From assembly GCA_029243025.1 (NCBI GenBank), contig JAQWSU010000030.1:62001-126000 (forward strand): a DNA stretch of 64,000 nucleotides, read 5' to 3'. Origin of the DNA: Pirellulaceae bacterium. Its GTDB lineage: Bacteria; Planctomycetota; Planctomycetia; Pirellulales; Pirellulaceae. The position numbers were made by a program, and so were the translations under genes. The notes below the pieces were generated by a model. The model was given only the letters and a program-made list of their open reading frames with translations. It was not told the DNA's origin and made no database searches. This document shows, in pieces, positions 45,259 to 55,113 of this stretch (position 1 is its first letter; each line of letters opens with the position of its first letter).

Positions 45259-47133
45259 ATGACTCTTAATTATCTTGATTGGTTGATCATCGTCGCCTAC
45301 TTTGGCGTTACCTTGTCGATTGGCCTCGGGTTCAGCAAGCGTGCCGGGCGGAGCCTGACCGATTATTTCATCTCGGGCCGTTCGTTGCCCTGGTGGATCG
45401 CGGGCACCTCGATGGTCGCCACGACATTTGCCGCCGATACTCCGTTGGCTGTCACGGGACTGGTTGCCAAGAACGGGCTCGCTGGTAATTGGTTTTGGTG
45501 GTCATTTGCATTGGGTGGCATGTTCACCGTCTTTGTCTACGCTCGGATGTGGCGCCGTGCCGAAGTCTTGACCGACGTTGAATTGGTTGAATTGCGTTAT
45601 GCAGGGAAACCAGCAGCCAGTTTACGTTTTGTCCGTGCACTCTACATCGCGCTCGTGGTGAACCCGATCATCATTGGTTGGGTGACCGGTGCGATGTTGA
45701 CCATCTTGAAAGAAACAGTGCTTTCCGGGGCCGGGCCGATCCTTGGAGACGGTCGTTGGGATGACTGGTTGATCATCATCGCCTGTTTGACGGTGGTGGG
45801 TATCTATTGCAGCCTGTCGGGTTTATGGGGCGTCGCAATTACCGACTTCATTCAGTTTTTTGTCGCCATGGCTGGGTGCATCATGTTGGCCTATGTGGCG
45901 GTCGAGCACATTGGTGGCATGGAGGCTTTGCAGACGAAAGTGGCGGCGAATTTTGGCGATGGACAAGCTTTTCGATTCTTGCCCGATTTCCAAGTAGCCG
46001 ATCCTTGGATGCCACTTCACATCTTCATGATTTTCTTGTTTGTGCAGTGGTGGGCAACCTGGTATCCAGGTGCTGAACCGGGTGGCGGAGGATACATCGT
46101 TCAGCGGATGGCGGCTTGTAAGGATGAACGCCATGCATTGTTGGCGACCCTTTGGTATCAGGTCGCCCATTATTGCATCCGTCCATGGCCCTGGTTGCTC
46201 GTCGCCTTTGTGGCACTGGCCGCCTATCCGGAAATTCGCCAGGCGGGACTCGGGCAGCCTGTGCCAGGATATGACGGATTAAAACCTGAGAGCGGTTTCG
46301 CTTGGGTGATTCGAGATATGAGCCCTCATGGTTTGCGAGGCTTGATGCTGGTAACCTTCTTCGCTGCTTTCATGTCAACCATTAGCACGCAGATGAATTG
46401 GGGGGCCTCGTATCTGATGCGTGATGTTTATCAGCGTTTCGTTGCACCGACCGCCAGCGATCGCCAGTTGACGAACGTTTCACGCATCGTTTCGCTGGGC
46501 GTTTTGTTCATCGGTGGATTTGTGGCATATCAAATGCGAGACGTATCCGTCGATGATGCTTGGAAACTTTTGGTTGCATTAGGTGCTGGGACGGGAGCTG
46601 TTTTCATGCTGCGTTGGTTCTGGTGGAGGATTAACGCGTGGTCTGAGATCGTCGCCATGATTGCTTCGTTGGGCTATTTTCTCATCATCAGTCGTTGGTT
46701 CCCTCAGTGGGTGACAGATGATCCGAGTGGCGAAACCGCTTTGGGACGATTCGCGAAATTTGTCGAACCGTCAGAAGTGCAAGGTTTCGTGGTGGCTATC
46801 TTGACGATTGTTACTTGGTTGATTGTCACCTTTTTGACTCCGCCTGAAAGTGACCAAACGCTCTTAGCATTTTTCAAAAAAGTTCGCCCGGGTGGCCCCG
46901 GTTGGAAACCGATCGCCGCACAAGCGCCAGACGTCCAAGTCGATCGTCATCTTGGTTGGGCCATTTTGGCGGCGATTATCGCGGCAGGCATGGTCTATTT
47001 GACGATTCCAGCAATTGGGATGTTGCTGTTTGGACAAAATCTGCGCGGCATCGTCTGTTTGCTGGCGGCTGCCGGTTGTGCGGTGTTGGTCATTTTGCTG
47101 ACCCGACGTATCGGCTGGAAGAACATCGTTTAA
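45259..47133 (+). CDS. Sodium:solute symporter (SSS family)
   Basis: 624 residues from ATG 45259; a TTG at 45238 would add seven. The first helices contain LDWLIIVAYFGVTLSIGLGFSK and SLTDYFISGRSLPWWIAGTSMVATTFAADTPL, the family signature. About 13-14 helices follow (for example WGASYLMRDVYQRFV in a conserved late loop). SSS transporters import a solute with sodium. The substrate is not evident. No Shine-Dalgarno stands out at either start. The next gene on the strand is a small polyQ frame, 79 bases downstream. Confidence 0.9.
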   Translation: MTLNYLDWLIIVAYFGVTLSIGLGFSKRAGRSLTDYFISGRSLPWWIAGTSMVATTFAADTPLAVTGLVAKNGLAGNWFWWSFALGGMFTVFVYARMWRRAEVLTDVELVELRYAGKPAASLRFVRALYIALVVNPIIIGWVTGAMLTILKETVLSGAGPILGDGRWDDWLIIIACLTVVGIYCSLSGLWGVAITDFIQFFVAMAGCIMLAYVAVEHIGGMEALQTKVAANFGDGQAFRFLPDFQVADPWMPLHIFMIFLFVQWWATWYPGAEPGGGGYIVQRMAACKDERHALLATLWYQVAHYCIRPWPWLLVAFVALAAYPEIRQAGLGQPVPGYDGLKPESGFAWVIRDMSPHGLRGLMLVTFFAAFMSTISTQMNWGASYLMRDVYQRFVAPTASDRQLTNVSRIVSLGVLFIGGFVAYQMRDVSVDDAWKLLVALGAGTGAVFMLRWFWWRINAWSEIVAMIASLGYFLIISRWFPQWVTDDPSGETALGRFAKFVEPSEVQGFVVAILTIVTWLIVTFLTPPESDQTLLAFFKKVRPGGPGWKPIAAQAPDVQVDRHLGWAILAAIIAAGMVYLTIPAIGMLLFGQNLRGIVCLLAAAGCAVLVILLTRRIGWKNIV

Positions 47134-47212
47134 GGGATCGGGTGGGTTGAGGCAACTGAGCTGAATGACGGTCCCCGTCGACAGGATGCAATAGACGCCA
47201 AAGGAAATGAAA

Positions 47213-47386
47213 ATGAAAGCGAAGAGCCAACTTGCGCCACTCGTGCAGCAAATCAGTGATGCGGAAAGCCCCGTCGGGATGGATGCCGTTTATGTGCATG
47301 CCCTCATTCTCGACAAATTGACACAGATTGAGGAGCGTTTGCAGCGACTCGAACAACAGCAACAACAGCAACAACAGCAACAGTGA
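47213..47386 (+). CDS. 57-residue protein with C-terminal polyglutamine
   Basis: Not picked up by length cut-offs. AAGGA lies seven bases before ATG 47213 (another ATG is at 47207, too close to the site). The product is MKAKSQLAPLVQQ... with a likely amphipathic helix (ILDKLTQIEERLQRLE) that leads into ten glutamines and TGA at 47384. The dihydroorotase ATG is six bases beyond the stop and has no Shine-Dalgarno of its own, which suggests translational coupling. No family is known to me. The gene is supported by the site, helix pattern and spacing. Confidence 0.65.
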   Translation: MKAKSQLAPLVQQISDAESPVGMDAVYVHALILDKLTQIEERLQRLEQQQQQQQQQQ

Positions 47387-47392
47387 TACACG

Positions 47393-48715
47393 ATGTCGAC
47401 ACTTATCAAAAACGCAACCGTAGTTCTACCCAATGAAATGGCCCAGGTGTCCGTCTTGATGGAAGGTCATCAGATCGCGCGGATTGACCCGGCAGTCCAG
47501 CAGACGGCCGATCAAGTAATCGATGCAACCGGACTGCATTTGTTGCCTGGTGTGATTGACGATCAGGTGCATTTTCGCGAGCCTGGTCTGACTCACAAAG
47601 AGGATCTGTCGCATGCCACAGCGGCCTGCGCGAAAGGGGGTGTAACGACGTTTTTTGATATGCCCAATACGGTTCCGCCGACGACAAGTTGTGATGCGTT
47701 GCAAGCCAAGCTGCAGTTGGGAGCTCAGCATAGTATCGTCAATTACGGTTTTTATATCGGTGCAACCGTTGATAATGTGTCGGAACTCAAAAAAGCAAAG
47801 CGAACGCCTGGAATCAAAATCTTTATCGGCTCAAGCACTGGCAATATGTTGGTTGATGAGCAGGCTGCGCTCGAAGCGATCTTCGCGGAAACGACGTTGC
47901 CGATCACAGCTCACTGCGAGGATGAGACAACTGTTCGCGCTAATGCGGCTCGCCTGGCTGGGTCAAACGATGTGGCTGTCCATTCTCAAGTTCGCGATCA
48001 CGAGGCAGCATTCATCGCAACGGGTCGCGCTGTCGATTTGGCGAAACGACACCGACATCGCTTTCATGTATTGCACGTGTCGACGGCGGCTGAGATCGAC
48101 TTGTTCCGGGAGCATGATTCATTGTTAACGGCCGAGGCTTGTCCCCACCATTTACTGTTCAACGTTAATGATTACCCCCGGTTGGGAACATTGGTGCAAA
48201 TGAATCCCTCGGTGAAGAATCCGGCTGACAATGAGGGGATTTGGCAAGCGTTGTTGGAAGGGGCGATCCAGGTGATTGCGACCGATCATGCACCTCACAC
48301 AATGACTGAGAAACAAACACGCTATCCCGATTCCCCCTCAGGATTACCCGCCGTGGAAAACTCGTTGGCATTGATGCTCGATCAAGTCAATCACGGTCGC
48401 TGTACATTGCAACAAGTGGTTCACTGGATGTGCGATGCACCGGCCAGGGTTTGGGATGTGGTCAACAAAGGTCGAATTGAAGAGGGATATGATGCCGATT
48501 TGGTCTTGGTTGATTTGGAAAAACGTCAACCTGTTTTGAATGAACACCAGTTGACGAAGTGTGGATGGAGCCCTTGGCACGAGCAAGTTCTGCAGGGTTG
48601 GCCGGTCGCTACGTGGGTGCGGGGCCATCAAGTATTTGGGGCCAATGGAGTCGATCGATCGCACCGAGGTGACGAGGTTCAGTTCGATCACCAAAGAGGT
48701 GGTTATTGGGCGTAA
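47393..48715 (+). CDS. pyrC: Dihydroorotase
   Basis: 440 residues. Cyclises N-carbamoyl-aspartate to dihydroorotate in pyrimidine synthesis. Motifs: [17 protein letters not shown] (residues 55-71), the carboxylated Lys in [16 protein letters not shown] (about Lys 142), [18 protein letters not shown] and TDHAPHT with the catalytic Asp. The first zinc His of HxH is replaced by Gln (QVH), which I recall also in Bacteroidetes-type enzymes. The rest of the site is intact. Start at ATG 47393, six bases after the polyQ frame's stop. Confidence 0.93.
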   Translation: MSTLIKNATVVLPNEMAQVSVLMEGHQIARIDPAVQQTADQVIDATGLHLLPGVIDDQVHFREPGLTHKEDLSHATAACAKGGVTTFFDMPNTVPPTTSCDALQAKLQLGAQHSIVNYGFYIGATVDNVSELKKAKRTPGIKIFIGSSTGNMLVDEQAALEAIFAETTLPITAHCEDETTVRANAARLAGSNDVAVHSQVRDHEAAFIATGRAVDLAKRHRHRFHVLHVSTAAEIDLFREHDSLLTAEACPHHLLFNVNDYPRLGTLVQMNPSVKNPADNEGIWQALLEGAIQVIATDHAPHTMTEKQTRYPDSPSGLPAVENSLALMLDQVNHGRCTLQQVVHWMCDAPARVWDVVNKGRIEEGYDADLVLVDLEKRQPVLNEHQLTKCGWSPWHEQVLQGWPVATWVRGHQVFGANGVDRSHRGDEVQFDHQRGGYWA

Positions 48716-48733
48716 CCAGTCGGTCGGTTTTAA

Positions 48734-49069
48734 CTATTCGATCTCCACGCCGATCTTGGCTGCTCGCAACACCATCGCTCGCTGAAAGTAGGGGAATGGA
48801 TACGGCTTTTTGCGGCGAGCCCAACCGAATGTGCTTCGTACGAGAGGTGAGGGCAGACGCCCAGCGTCGACCAAGGCAACCACTCTGTCGACAAAGGCAA
48901 ATTCTGAGGGTAAGCGAGCTTTAAGTCCCTTTTGGAGTTCATCTTTGAGCGAAGGGCCCCGTTGGGCGATCGTGTCGCTTGCCCAGGTGGATGGCAAGGA
49001 GAGCGCGACGGGTGCTGCATAGACCAGTAGCAACGCAATGACAGCGACGGTCGACAGCGTGATCCGCAT
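48734..49069 (-). CDS. Small exported or membrane protein of unknown function
   Basis: About 111 residues from ATG 49069, which has GGAG eight bases upstream; an ATG at 49084 has none. A hydrophobic N-terminus (ITLSTVAVIALLLVYAAPVALSLPSTWAS) is a signal peptide or helix. The rest is charged (KDELQKGLKARLPSEFAFVDRVVALVDAGRLPSPLV...). The frame has no motif I recognise. It lies convergent to pyrC, 18 bases away. Confidence 0.65.
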   Translation of the reverse strand: MRITLSTVAVIALLLVYAAPVALSLPSTWASDTIAQRGPSLKDELQKGLKARLPSEFAFVDRVVALVDAGRLPSPLVRSTFGWARRKKPYPFPYFQRAMVLRAAKIGVEIE

Positions 49070-49412
49070 GTTTGACGACTCCATTTCCGAGAACGGCCGT
49101 TTTTTGAGCCAGACAAGTTACTCATGCCAGGAAGGGACGGCGGGTTGTAACGGATGCACGTCGATGGGCCAAGATGAATTTGCAATCAGAAGGTCGAATT
49201 AAGAGCGAATAGGCAAAAATCGGCACGAATTTCGGCCGTTTGACGAATTTTAGCGGTGGAATGGCGATTCGATTGTAAAGATTGGCCGGAACGGGTACGA
49301 CAAGATTTGACACTGCCGTTAGATCAGATCTATACTCGGTTCTGCCTCAAATCGACTTTGTTTGATTTGTTCCTGGCAATCGTGTTTGGCTTCACTCGAA
49401 GGAGATAATCGA
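49070..49412. other. 343-base divergent intergenic region
   Basis: Contains the promoter regions of the leftward small gene and the rightward DUF1501 gene. No motif or RNA was recognised. Confidence 0.4.
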
Positions 49413-50885
49413 ATGCTCGTCATTCCTGGACAGCGTGGAAAAGATCTTTGTGATTCGAACGATGGTGTTTCACGGCGCGAATTGTTGCGAGTGGGCGGAT
49501 CGGCGTTGCTTGGATTGAATTTGGCAGGGATTCTCAAGTCGGAAAAAGAGGTTCGCGGCAACGAGACGTATGCTGGCGGACCAGGCTTTGGTCAAGCCAA
49601 GAGCGTGATCATGGTTTATCTCCAAGGTGGACCCAGCCATTTGGATCTCTGGGACCCGAAGGATGATGTGCCGGATAATGTTCGCAGCGTCTTCAAGCGA
49701 ATTCCTTCCAAAGTGCCCGGTATTGATGTCACGGAAAACATGCCGAAGCTTGCTGAGATCACCGACAAGCTAACTTTGATTCGTTCGATGAGTTACACGC
49801 CAAATGGTCTGTTTAACCACACGGCGGCCATCTACCAGATGCATACCGGATACACGGCGGACAAGGTCAGTCCTTCCGGCCAGCTCGAACCACCGACGCC
49901 GAAAGACTTTCCTACCTTCGGGTCAAACATCATTCGAATGAAGCCGCCTGAAGTGCCGATGCTGCCATTCGTAATGATGCCACGACCGTTGCAGGAAAGT
50001 AATGTGGTCGGGAAAGGCGGTACGGCCGGATTCTTGGGGCGTGCTTTTGATCCGTACACCCTGTTCCCGTCCGGTGGGGATATGGACATGGCAAAGATGG
50101 ATCGTGTCAATGTTGACGATTTGAAGTTACGATCCGAAGTAACACCCACTCGATTGCAGCGCCGGGCCCGTTTGCGCGACTTAATCAATGCCGGAATGCC
50201 CGACATTGACCGGGCTGTTGCCAAGTATGATTTAGATGCTTATTACGATACGGCGTTGAGTTTAATCGTTTCCGGTCGAGCTCGTGAGGCGTTTGATTTG
50301 AGATTGGAGCCGGATGCGACGCGTGATACCTACGGACGGACCACATTCGGTCAGAGTTGCCTGCTGGCTCGTCGATTGGTCGAAGCCGGGACACGAGTCG
50401 TCGAAGTCATTTGGCCCAAGGTTGCCAACTCCGACAACCATTCCTGGGATCATCACGTCGATCTTTCCAAACGGATGAAGACGCAGTCCGCTCCTATGTT
50501 GGATTCAGGGCTCTCGGCATTGATCGCCGACTTGGATGAGCGCGGTTTGCTTGACGAGACCTTAGTCGTCGCAGTGGGCGAGTTCGGTCGCAGTCCACAG
50601 CGCGGTTTAAGTACCTCAGGTAACGGGAATTCCGATGACGGACGTGATCATTGGCCTTACTGTTACACCGCATGCCTCGCCGGTGCAGGTATCAAGCGGG
50701 GTGCTGTTTACGGTCAATCGGACAAGACGGCCTCCGCGCCGTTGGAAAAGCCGGTTCATCCGACTGAGTTGTTAGCGACGATTTATCACGCTGTCGGCCT
50801 CAATCCGCAAATGATTGTTTACAATCACCTGAATCAGCCTCGTGAAATGGTGAAGTCCGCGGCGGTCACGTCACTCTACGGCTAA
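49413..50885 (+). CDS. DUF1501 protein (sulfatase-like fold) with Tat signal
   Basis: 490 residues from ATG 49413, which follows AAGGAGA. Tat-type signal: [20 protein letters not shown]. The body shows the family pattern, [28 protein letters not shown] near residues 65-95, then a His-rich segment [17 protein letters not shown] and [21 protein letters not shown]1501 proteins are abundant in planctomycetes and resemble alkaline phosphatase/sulfatase folds; their substrates are unknown. The gene precedes a sulfatase by 90 bases on the same strand. Confidence 0.9.
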   Translation: MLVIPGQRGKDLCDSNDGVSRRELLRVGGSALLGLNLAGILKSEKEVRGNETYAGGPGFGQAKSVIMVYLQGGPSHLDLWDPKDDVPDNVRSVFKRIPSKVPGIDVTENMPKLAEITDKLTLIRSMSYTPNGLFNHTAAIYQMHTGYTADKVSPSGQLEPPTPKDFPTFGSNIIRMKPPEVPMLPFVMMPRPLQESNVVGKGGTAGFLGRAFDPYTLFPSGGDMDMAKMDRVNVDDLKLRSEVTPTRLQRRARLRDLINAGMPDIDRAVAKYDLDAYYDTALSLIVSGRAREAFDLRLEPDATRDTYGRTTFGQSCLLARRLVEAGTRVVEVIWPKVANSDNHSWDHHVDLSKRMKTQSAPMLDSGLSALIADLDERGLLDETLVVAVGEFGRSPQRGLSTSGNGNSDDGRDHWPYCYTACLAGAGIKRGAVYGQSDKTASAPLEKPVHPTELLATIYHAVGLNPQMIVYNHLNQPREMVKSAAVTSLYG

Positions 50886-50975
50886 CTGTAAGAATCGTTT
50901 CACCGCCGGTGCTTGCTGCACGATCTTGAGCAGGGTGACGCTGCGCGCTGCTCAATTCCATCAAAAGGATGCAAC

Positions 50976-52529
50976 ATGAAGAGATCAGTCAATGGGCGAA
51001 TGGTTCAGACGCTTGGTCTATTTTTCTTGTTCACTTTTTCCGCTTTTTGTTTTGCGGATGAGCGACCTAACATCTTATTCATTATGTCGGATGACCATGC
51101 CTTCCAAGCGTTGGGATGTTATGGAAGTCGGGTCAACGAGACGCCCAACCTTGATCGAATCGCGAATGAGGGCATGCGGTTTGATCGCTGCTTCGTCACC
51201 AATTCGATTTGCGGGCCGGCTCGGGCAACGATCTTAACCGGAAAGTATAGCCACTTGAACGGTTTCGCGCGCAATGGCAACCGGTTTGACGGGTCTCAGC
51301 AAACAGTTGCCAAACTCTTGCGCCAGGCCGGATACGAAACGGCCGTTGTCGGCAAATGGCATCTCCGCACCGAACCCACTGGCTTTGATTACTGGAACGT
51401 CTTGATCGGTCAAGGACCGTACTACAACCCACCGATGAAAACAGCGACGAATGATGGACCGTCGCAGGTCATCAAGCATACGGGTTACACGACCGATCTG
51501 ATCACCGATTTCGCCTTAGAGTGGTTGCAGGGTCGCGAGACTGACAAGCCATTTTTTTTGATGTATCAACACAAGGCACCTCATCGTAATTGGCAGCCCG
51601 GCCCGAAGTATCTAACAAAATACGATGATGTGACCATACCCGAGCCTGCTACGCTTTACGATGACTACTCAGGGCGAGCTTCACCGGCGAGCCAGCAAAC
51701 GATGACGATTCAGCGACACTTGTCGCCGAATGATTTGAAGTTAGTGCCACAACGAGGTTTGAATGCGGAACAAACGGCAGCTTGGAATGAGGCCTACGGT
51801 CCGAAAAATCGTGCTTTTGAGGCAGCCGATTTGCAAGGCAAGCAGTTGATGCAATGGAAATACCAACGCTATGTCAAAGACTATCTGCGCTGTGTGGCCT
51901 CCGTCGATGAAAATGTCGGACGAATGCTCGATTACCTCGATCAATCAGGTCTCGCTGATAACACGATTGTGATTTACACGTCGGATCAAGGTTGGTATCT
52001 GGGTGAGCACGGTTGGTATGACAAGCGGTGGATGTACGAGGAGTCATTTCGTACGCCGCTGATGGTGCGTTGGCCAAATAAGATTCAGCCCGGCTCCGTG
52101 AACGAAGATATGGTGATGAATTTGGATTTTGCCGAAACGTTTTTGGAGGCGGCCGGAGAATCGATTCCCGAGGATATGCAGGGACGCAGTTTATTGCCGA
52201 TTTTAGCAGGTGCGACTCCCAGCGATTGGCGGCAGTCGGTTTACTACCACTACTACGAATTTCCGGGTGCTCATTCCGTGCGACGTCACTACGGAGTGCG
52301 GACAGATCGCCACAAACTAATCCATTACTATCACGTGGGCGAGTGGGAGCTCTTTGATCTCCAAGAAGATCCCCAGGAACTGCGTAGCGTTTACCTGAAT
52401 CCAGAATATGCGAGCGTTAAAGCGGGGCTGCAGAAAGAACTAGACCGCCTGCGAAGCAAATACCAGGACGACGGGAAGATTCGCGGAAAAGTGGATCCGC
52501 CGCCGAAACCGCGGAAGGCTCGTAAGTAG
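50976..52529 (+). CDS. Sulfatase (Cys-type, formylglycine-dependent)
   Basis: 517 residues from ATG 50976, which has AAAAGGA upstream. A signal peptide ([20 protein letters not shown]) is followed by [22 protein letters not shown], with the metal-binding Asp pair. The active-site motif is [10 protein letters not shown], where Cys is converted to formylglycine. Later motifs include GKWHL and [19 protein letters not shown]. It should hydrolyse a sulfate ester, probably from algal polysaccharide, outside the cytoplasm. The specific substrate is not evident. No sulfatase-modifying enzyme lies in the window. Confidence 0.93.
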   Translation: MKRSVNGRMVQTLGLFFLFTFSAFCFADERPNILFIMSDDHAFQALGCYGSRVNETPNLDRIANEGMRFDRCFVTNSICGPARATILTGKYSHLNGFARNGNRFDGSQQTVAKLLRQAGYETAVVGKWHLRTEPTGFDYWNVLIGQGPYYNPPMKTATNDGPSQVIKHTGYTTDLITDFALEWLQGRETDKPFFLMYQHKAPHRNWQPGPKYLTKYDDVTIPEPATLYDDYSGRASPASQQTMTIQRHLSPNDLKLVPQRGLNAEQTAAWNEAYGPKNRAFEAADLQGKQLMQWKYQRYVKDYLRCVASVDENVGRMLDYLDQSGLADNTIVIYTSDQGWYLGEHGWYDKRWMYEESFRTPLMVRWPNKIQPGSVNEDMVMNLDFAETFLEAAGESIPEDMQGRSLLPILAGATPSDWRQSVYYHYYEFPGAHSVRRHYGVRTDRHKLIHYYHVGEWELFDLQEDPQELRSVYLNPEYASVKAGLQKELDRLRSKYQDDGKIRGKVDPPPKPRKARK

Positions 52530-52539
52530 CTTGAGCTGC

Positions 52540-53526
52540 TTAGGAGCTGTTGCTCTGTAGATTGCCGGCGCGAAATGCGTCGGCCATCGCTTGCGGAACT
52601 TCTGCCTCCGCTAACACAAGACCCGCTTGGTTCTCTGCCACCTTCGCCTTCATCTCCTGTTCGAAGGCGACTGCTTCGGCTCGTCGTTGCTCCGCTTCCG
52701 CTCGTGCAACACGCGTGTCCGCTTCCGCTTGGTCTGCCTGTAGCCGAGCACCGATGTTTTCCCCCACATCAATGTCTGCGATGTCGATCGATACGATCTC
52801 AAATGCGGTGTGAGCATCCAGACCTCGATCGAGTACCGCTCGCGATATGCGATCAGGATTCTCCAGCACCTCTAAGTGGGTCGCCGAGGATCCGATCGAA
52901 GAAATGATGCTCTCGCCCACACGTGCAATAATCGTTTCTTCCGTTGCACCACCGATGAGCTGTTCCAAGTTTGTTCGCACCGTAACGCGAGCGCGAATTC
53001 GCAATTCCACACCGTTCTTGGCGATGGCGCTCAAGGTCGTTTTTCCGCTACGCTCCGGGTCCGGGCAGTCGATTACTTTGGGATGCACACTGGTGCGAAC
53101 CGCATCTAAAACGTCGCGTCCGGCTAAGTCGATGGCAGCGGCGCGGTCGAAATCCAAATCAATGCCAGCGCGGTGTGCCGCGATGATGGCGTTAATGACG
53201 CCCATGATGTTTCCGCCAGCGAGGTAGTGAGCTTCCAGACGCGGTGTCGAGATACCATCGGTGCGGTCAATGTCCAAACCGGCTTGGGATGCCATCACCT
53301 TGGCGGTGACCATCGTTCGAGGAGCAACCTGGCGGAAAGTCATTCCGATCAGGCTGCTGAGCGAAATGTCGGCACCGGACATGTAGGCCTGGAACCAAAG
53401 CTTGCCGTAAGATGTAAAAACTATGAACACGATCAGACCCAGGATTCCCAGCCCGATCCCCCAATACAAAGCGGCACCAAGTATTACGCTTGAGGCAACG
53501 AAGTCTTGTGCCAGATGATCAAACAT
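52540..53526 (-). CDS. floA: Flotillin-like protein FloA
   Basis: 328 residues. Two N-terminal membrane segments ([15 protein letters not shown] and [16 protein letters not shown]) are followed by a FloA/UPF0365-type body ([58 protein letters not shown]). The C-terminal third is an alanine/glutamate helix ([30 protein letters not shown]) as in SPFH proteins. FloA organises membrane microdomains. The gene is 10 bases from the convergent sulfatase gene and 120 bases after mnmA's stop on the same strand. Confidence 0.9.
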   Translation of the reverse strand: MFDHLAQDFVASSVILGAALYWGIGLGILGLIVFIVFTSYGKLWFQAYMSGADISLSSLIGMTFRQVAPRTMVTAKVMASQAGLDIDRTDGISTPRLEAHYLAGGNIMGVINAIIAAHRAGIDLDFDRAAAIDLAGRDVLDAVRTSVHPKVIDCPDPERSGKTTLSAIAKNGVELRIRARVTVRTNLEQLIGGATEETIIARVGESIISSIGSSATHLEVLENPDRISRAVLDRGLDAHTAFEIVSIDIADIDVGENIGARLQADQAEADTRVARAEAEQRRAEAVAFEQEMKAKVAENQAGLVLAEAEVPQAMADAFRAGNLQSNSS

Positions 53527-53646
53527 CTTGATTCCTTTTGCTCGCTTTTCGACACCAGTAAGTCATGCAAACATCATAGCGGCAAGCACAACGGAAGGGT
53601 ATTGATCCCCTGCAAGTTTTGCTCCCTGCCCGGCAGATGACGGCCG

Positions 53647-54762
53647 TTAAACAATCCAACCTCCGCCCAAAACACGGTTGCCATCGTAGCAAACAACCGC
53701 TTGTCCGGGAGCTACGCCGAAGCACGGGGCGTCGAATTCAACCCGAAAATGGGCGTCGTCGATCGGAATTAACTCGGCCGCCTGGGCTCGACTATTGTAC
53801 CTGATTTGAGCTTCACAACGCTGCCGTTGCTGCGGGATCGGCTGGCAGAGCCAATTTGCCTGTTGGGCTTCGAGCGACTGACGAGCCAGTTCTTCGTGTC
53901 TCCCAATGACGACCCGACGACTTTCCGGCTCGATCGAAACCACGAAGTAGGGCTCTCCCATCGCGACGCCAAGTCCCTTGCGTTGGCCGATTGTGAAGCG
54001 TTCAATTCCGTCGTGTTGACCGACTGTTTTACCGTCGGTGGTGACGATTTCACCCGCTTGGGCGGCTGTCGGGTCGCGCTGCCTGACGAAATCGGCGTGG
54101 TGGCCGGACGTCACAAAGCAAATCTCTTGGCTATCTCGCTTGTCAGCGACACGCATTCCCAGTTGGCCAGCGAGTTCCCGGATTTCAGTTTTTTGGTAGC
54201 CACCGACCGGTAGCAGCATTCTTTTCAAGCGGTCACGGCGGACCCCGAACAAGACGTAGGATTGATCCTTGCTGGGGTCCAGTCCCCGCAGGAGACGAGG
54301 AAAGCCGGTCGCATCCAGATCTGCCAGCCGGGCGTAGTGGCCAGTGGCCACAAAATCCGCACCCACGCTGTCAGCGTAGTCAAAAAGTTTGCCAAACTTC
54401 AACCAGTTATTGCACATGACGCAGGGATTGGGCGTGCGTCCCGAGACATATTCATCGACAAAATAGTCCATGATCTTGTCAAAGTCGTTTTGCAGATTCA
54501 AGGCATAGAAGGCGATCCCCAGTCGATCAGCGATTCGGCGGGCATCGAGCGCATCGGCCGCCGTGCAGCAGCCTTGTTTGTGATCCATGCGTTGGTTCAC
54601 GACCGGCAGCAGCTTCGAGGGCGAGGTTTCTGCTGAACAGGCGAGCGGTTCTTCGCCGTGCCGCATAAAAACTCCGATCACCTCATGCCCCTGCTGCAGC
54701 AGCAGATGCGCCGCTACGCTGCTGTCAACGCCGCCCGACATGGCAAGTACCACTCGCTTCAC
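53647..54762 (-). CDS. mnmA: tRNA-specific 2-thiouridylase MnmA
   Basis: About 371 residues from GTG 54762; a GTG at 54771 gives three more. GGGGAG lies eight bases before the shorter start. The P-loop is SGGVDSSVAAHLLL, the catalytic Cys is in NPCVMCNNWLKF, the second Cys is in SQEICFVTSGHHADFVR and the RGLDPSKDQSYVLF substrate segment is present. MnmA forms the 2-thiouridine at position 34 of some tRNAs. The C-terminal domain (PCFGVAPGQAVVCYDG) is standard. A possible small upstream frame ends seven bases before it. Confidence 0.94.
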   Translation of the reverse strand: MKRVVLAMSGGVDSSVAAHLLLQQGHEVIGVFMRHGEEPLACSAETSPSKLLPVVNQRMDHKQGCCTAADALDARRIADRLGIAFYALNLQNDFDKIMDYFVDEYVSGRTPNPCVMCNNWLKFGKLFDYADSVGADFVATGHYARLADLDATGFPRLLRGLDPSKDQSYVLFGVRRDRLKRMLLPVGGYQKTEIRELAGQLGMRVADKRDSQEICFVTSGHHADFVRQRDPTAAQAGEIVTTDGKTVGQHDGIERFTIGQRKGLGVAMGEPYFVVSIEPESRRVVIGRHEELARQSLEAQQANWLCQPIPQQRQRCEAQIRYNSRAQAAELIPIDDAHFRVEFDAPCFGVAPGQAVVCYDGNRVLGGGWIV

Positions 54763-54777
54763 CTTTTTCACTCCCCG

Positions 54778-54960
54778 TTATTTTTCTAATTCTTCTTTAA
54801 CGTCTGTGGACTCAATCGATTGTTGATGATGCGAACGTCGAATGACCAAACGGCCTCCGACAAATTCTAGTGCAAGAACGGTTTGCAGCAATGGAAATAG
54901 CTCCGCCGGCGGCTTGGCCCTGCATCTCAACAGCAGTTGGATTAGCCTCTTCGTCCGCAC
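54778..54960 (-). CDS. Possible small protein upstream of mnmA
   Basis: 60 residues, GTG start at 54960. The centre (ELFPLLQTVLALEFVGGRLVIRR) reads like a folded or hydrophobic segment and the end (STDVKEELEK) is charged. It stops seven bases before the long mnmA start, so coupling is possible. No family is recognised and codon use is not decisive. Confidence 0.4.
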   Translation of the reverse strand: MRTKRLIQLLLRCRAKPPAELFPLLQTVLALEFVGGRLVIRRSHHQQSIESTDVKEELEK

Positions 54961-55113
54961 AGGCTCTCATTTTTGTGCGAATCGACTTGGGGCCCTTGCA
55001 GTTGTCTTTGCTGGTCTTATATTACCTAGATCGCCTGATGGGAATAGCTTTCCAGGCGGTTTCAACGCCTATGTTTTGTATTTTCTGACGCTCTAGGAAG
55101 GGGGTGAACACTC
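54961..55113. promoter_or_regulatory. Promoter-proximal region of the YTV-repeat gene
   Basis: Contains a strong Shine-Dalgarno (AGGAAGGGGGTG, near 55095-55106) just before ATG 55114. No -35/-10 pair could be assigned. Confidence 0.5.
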
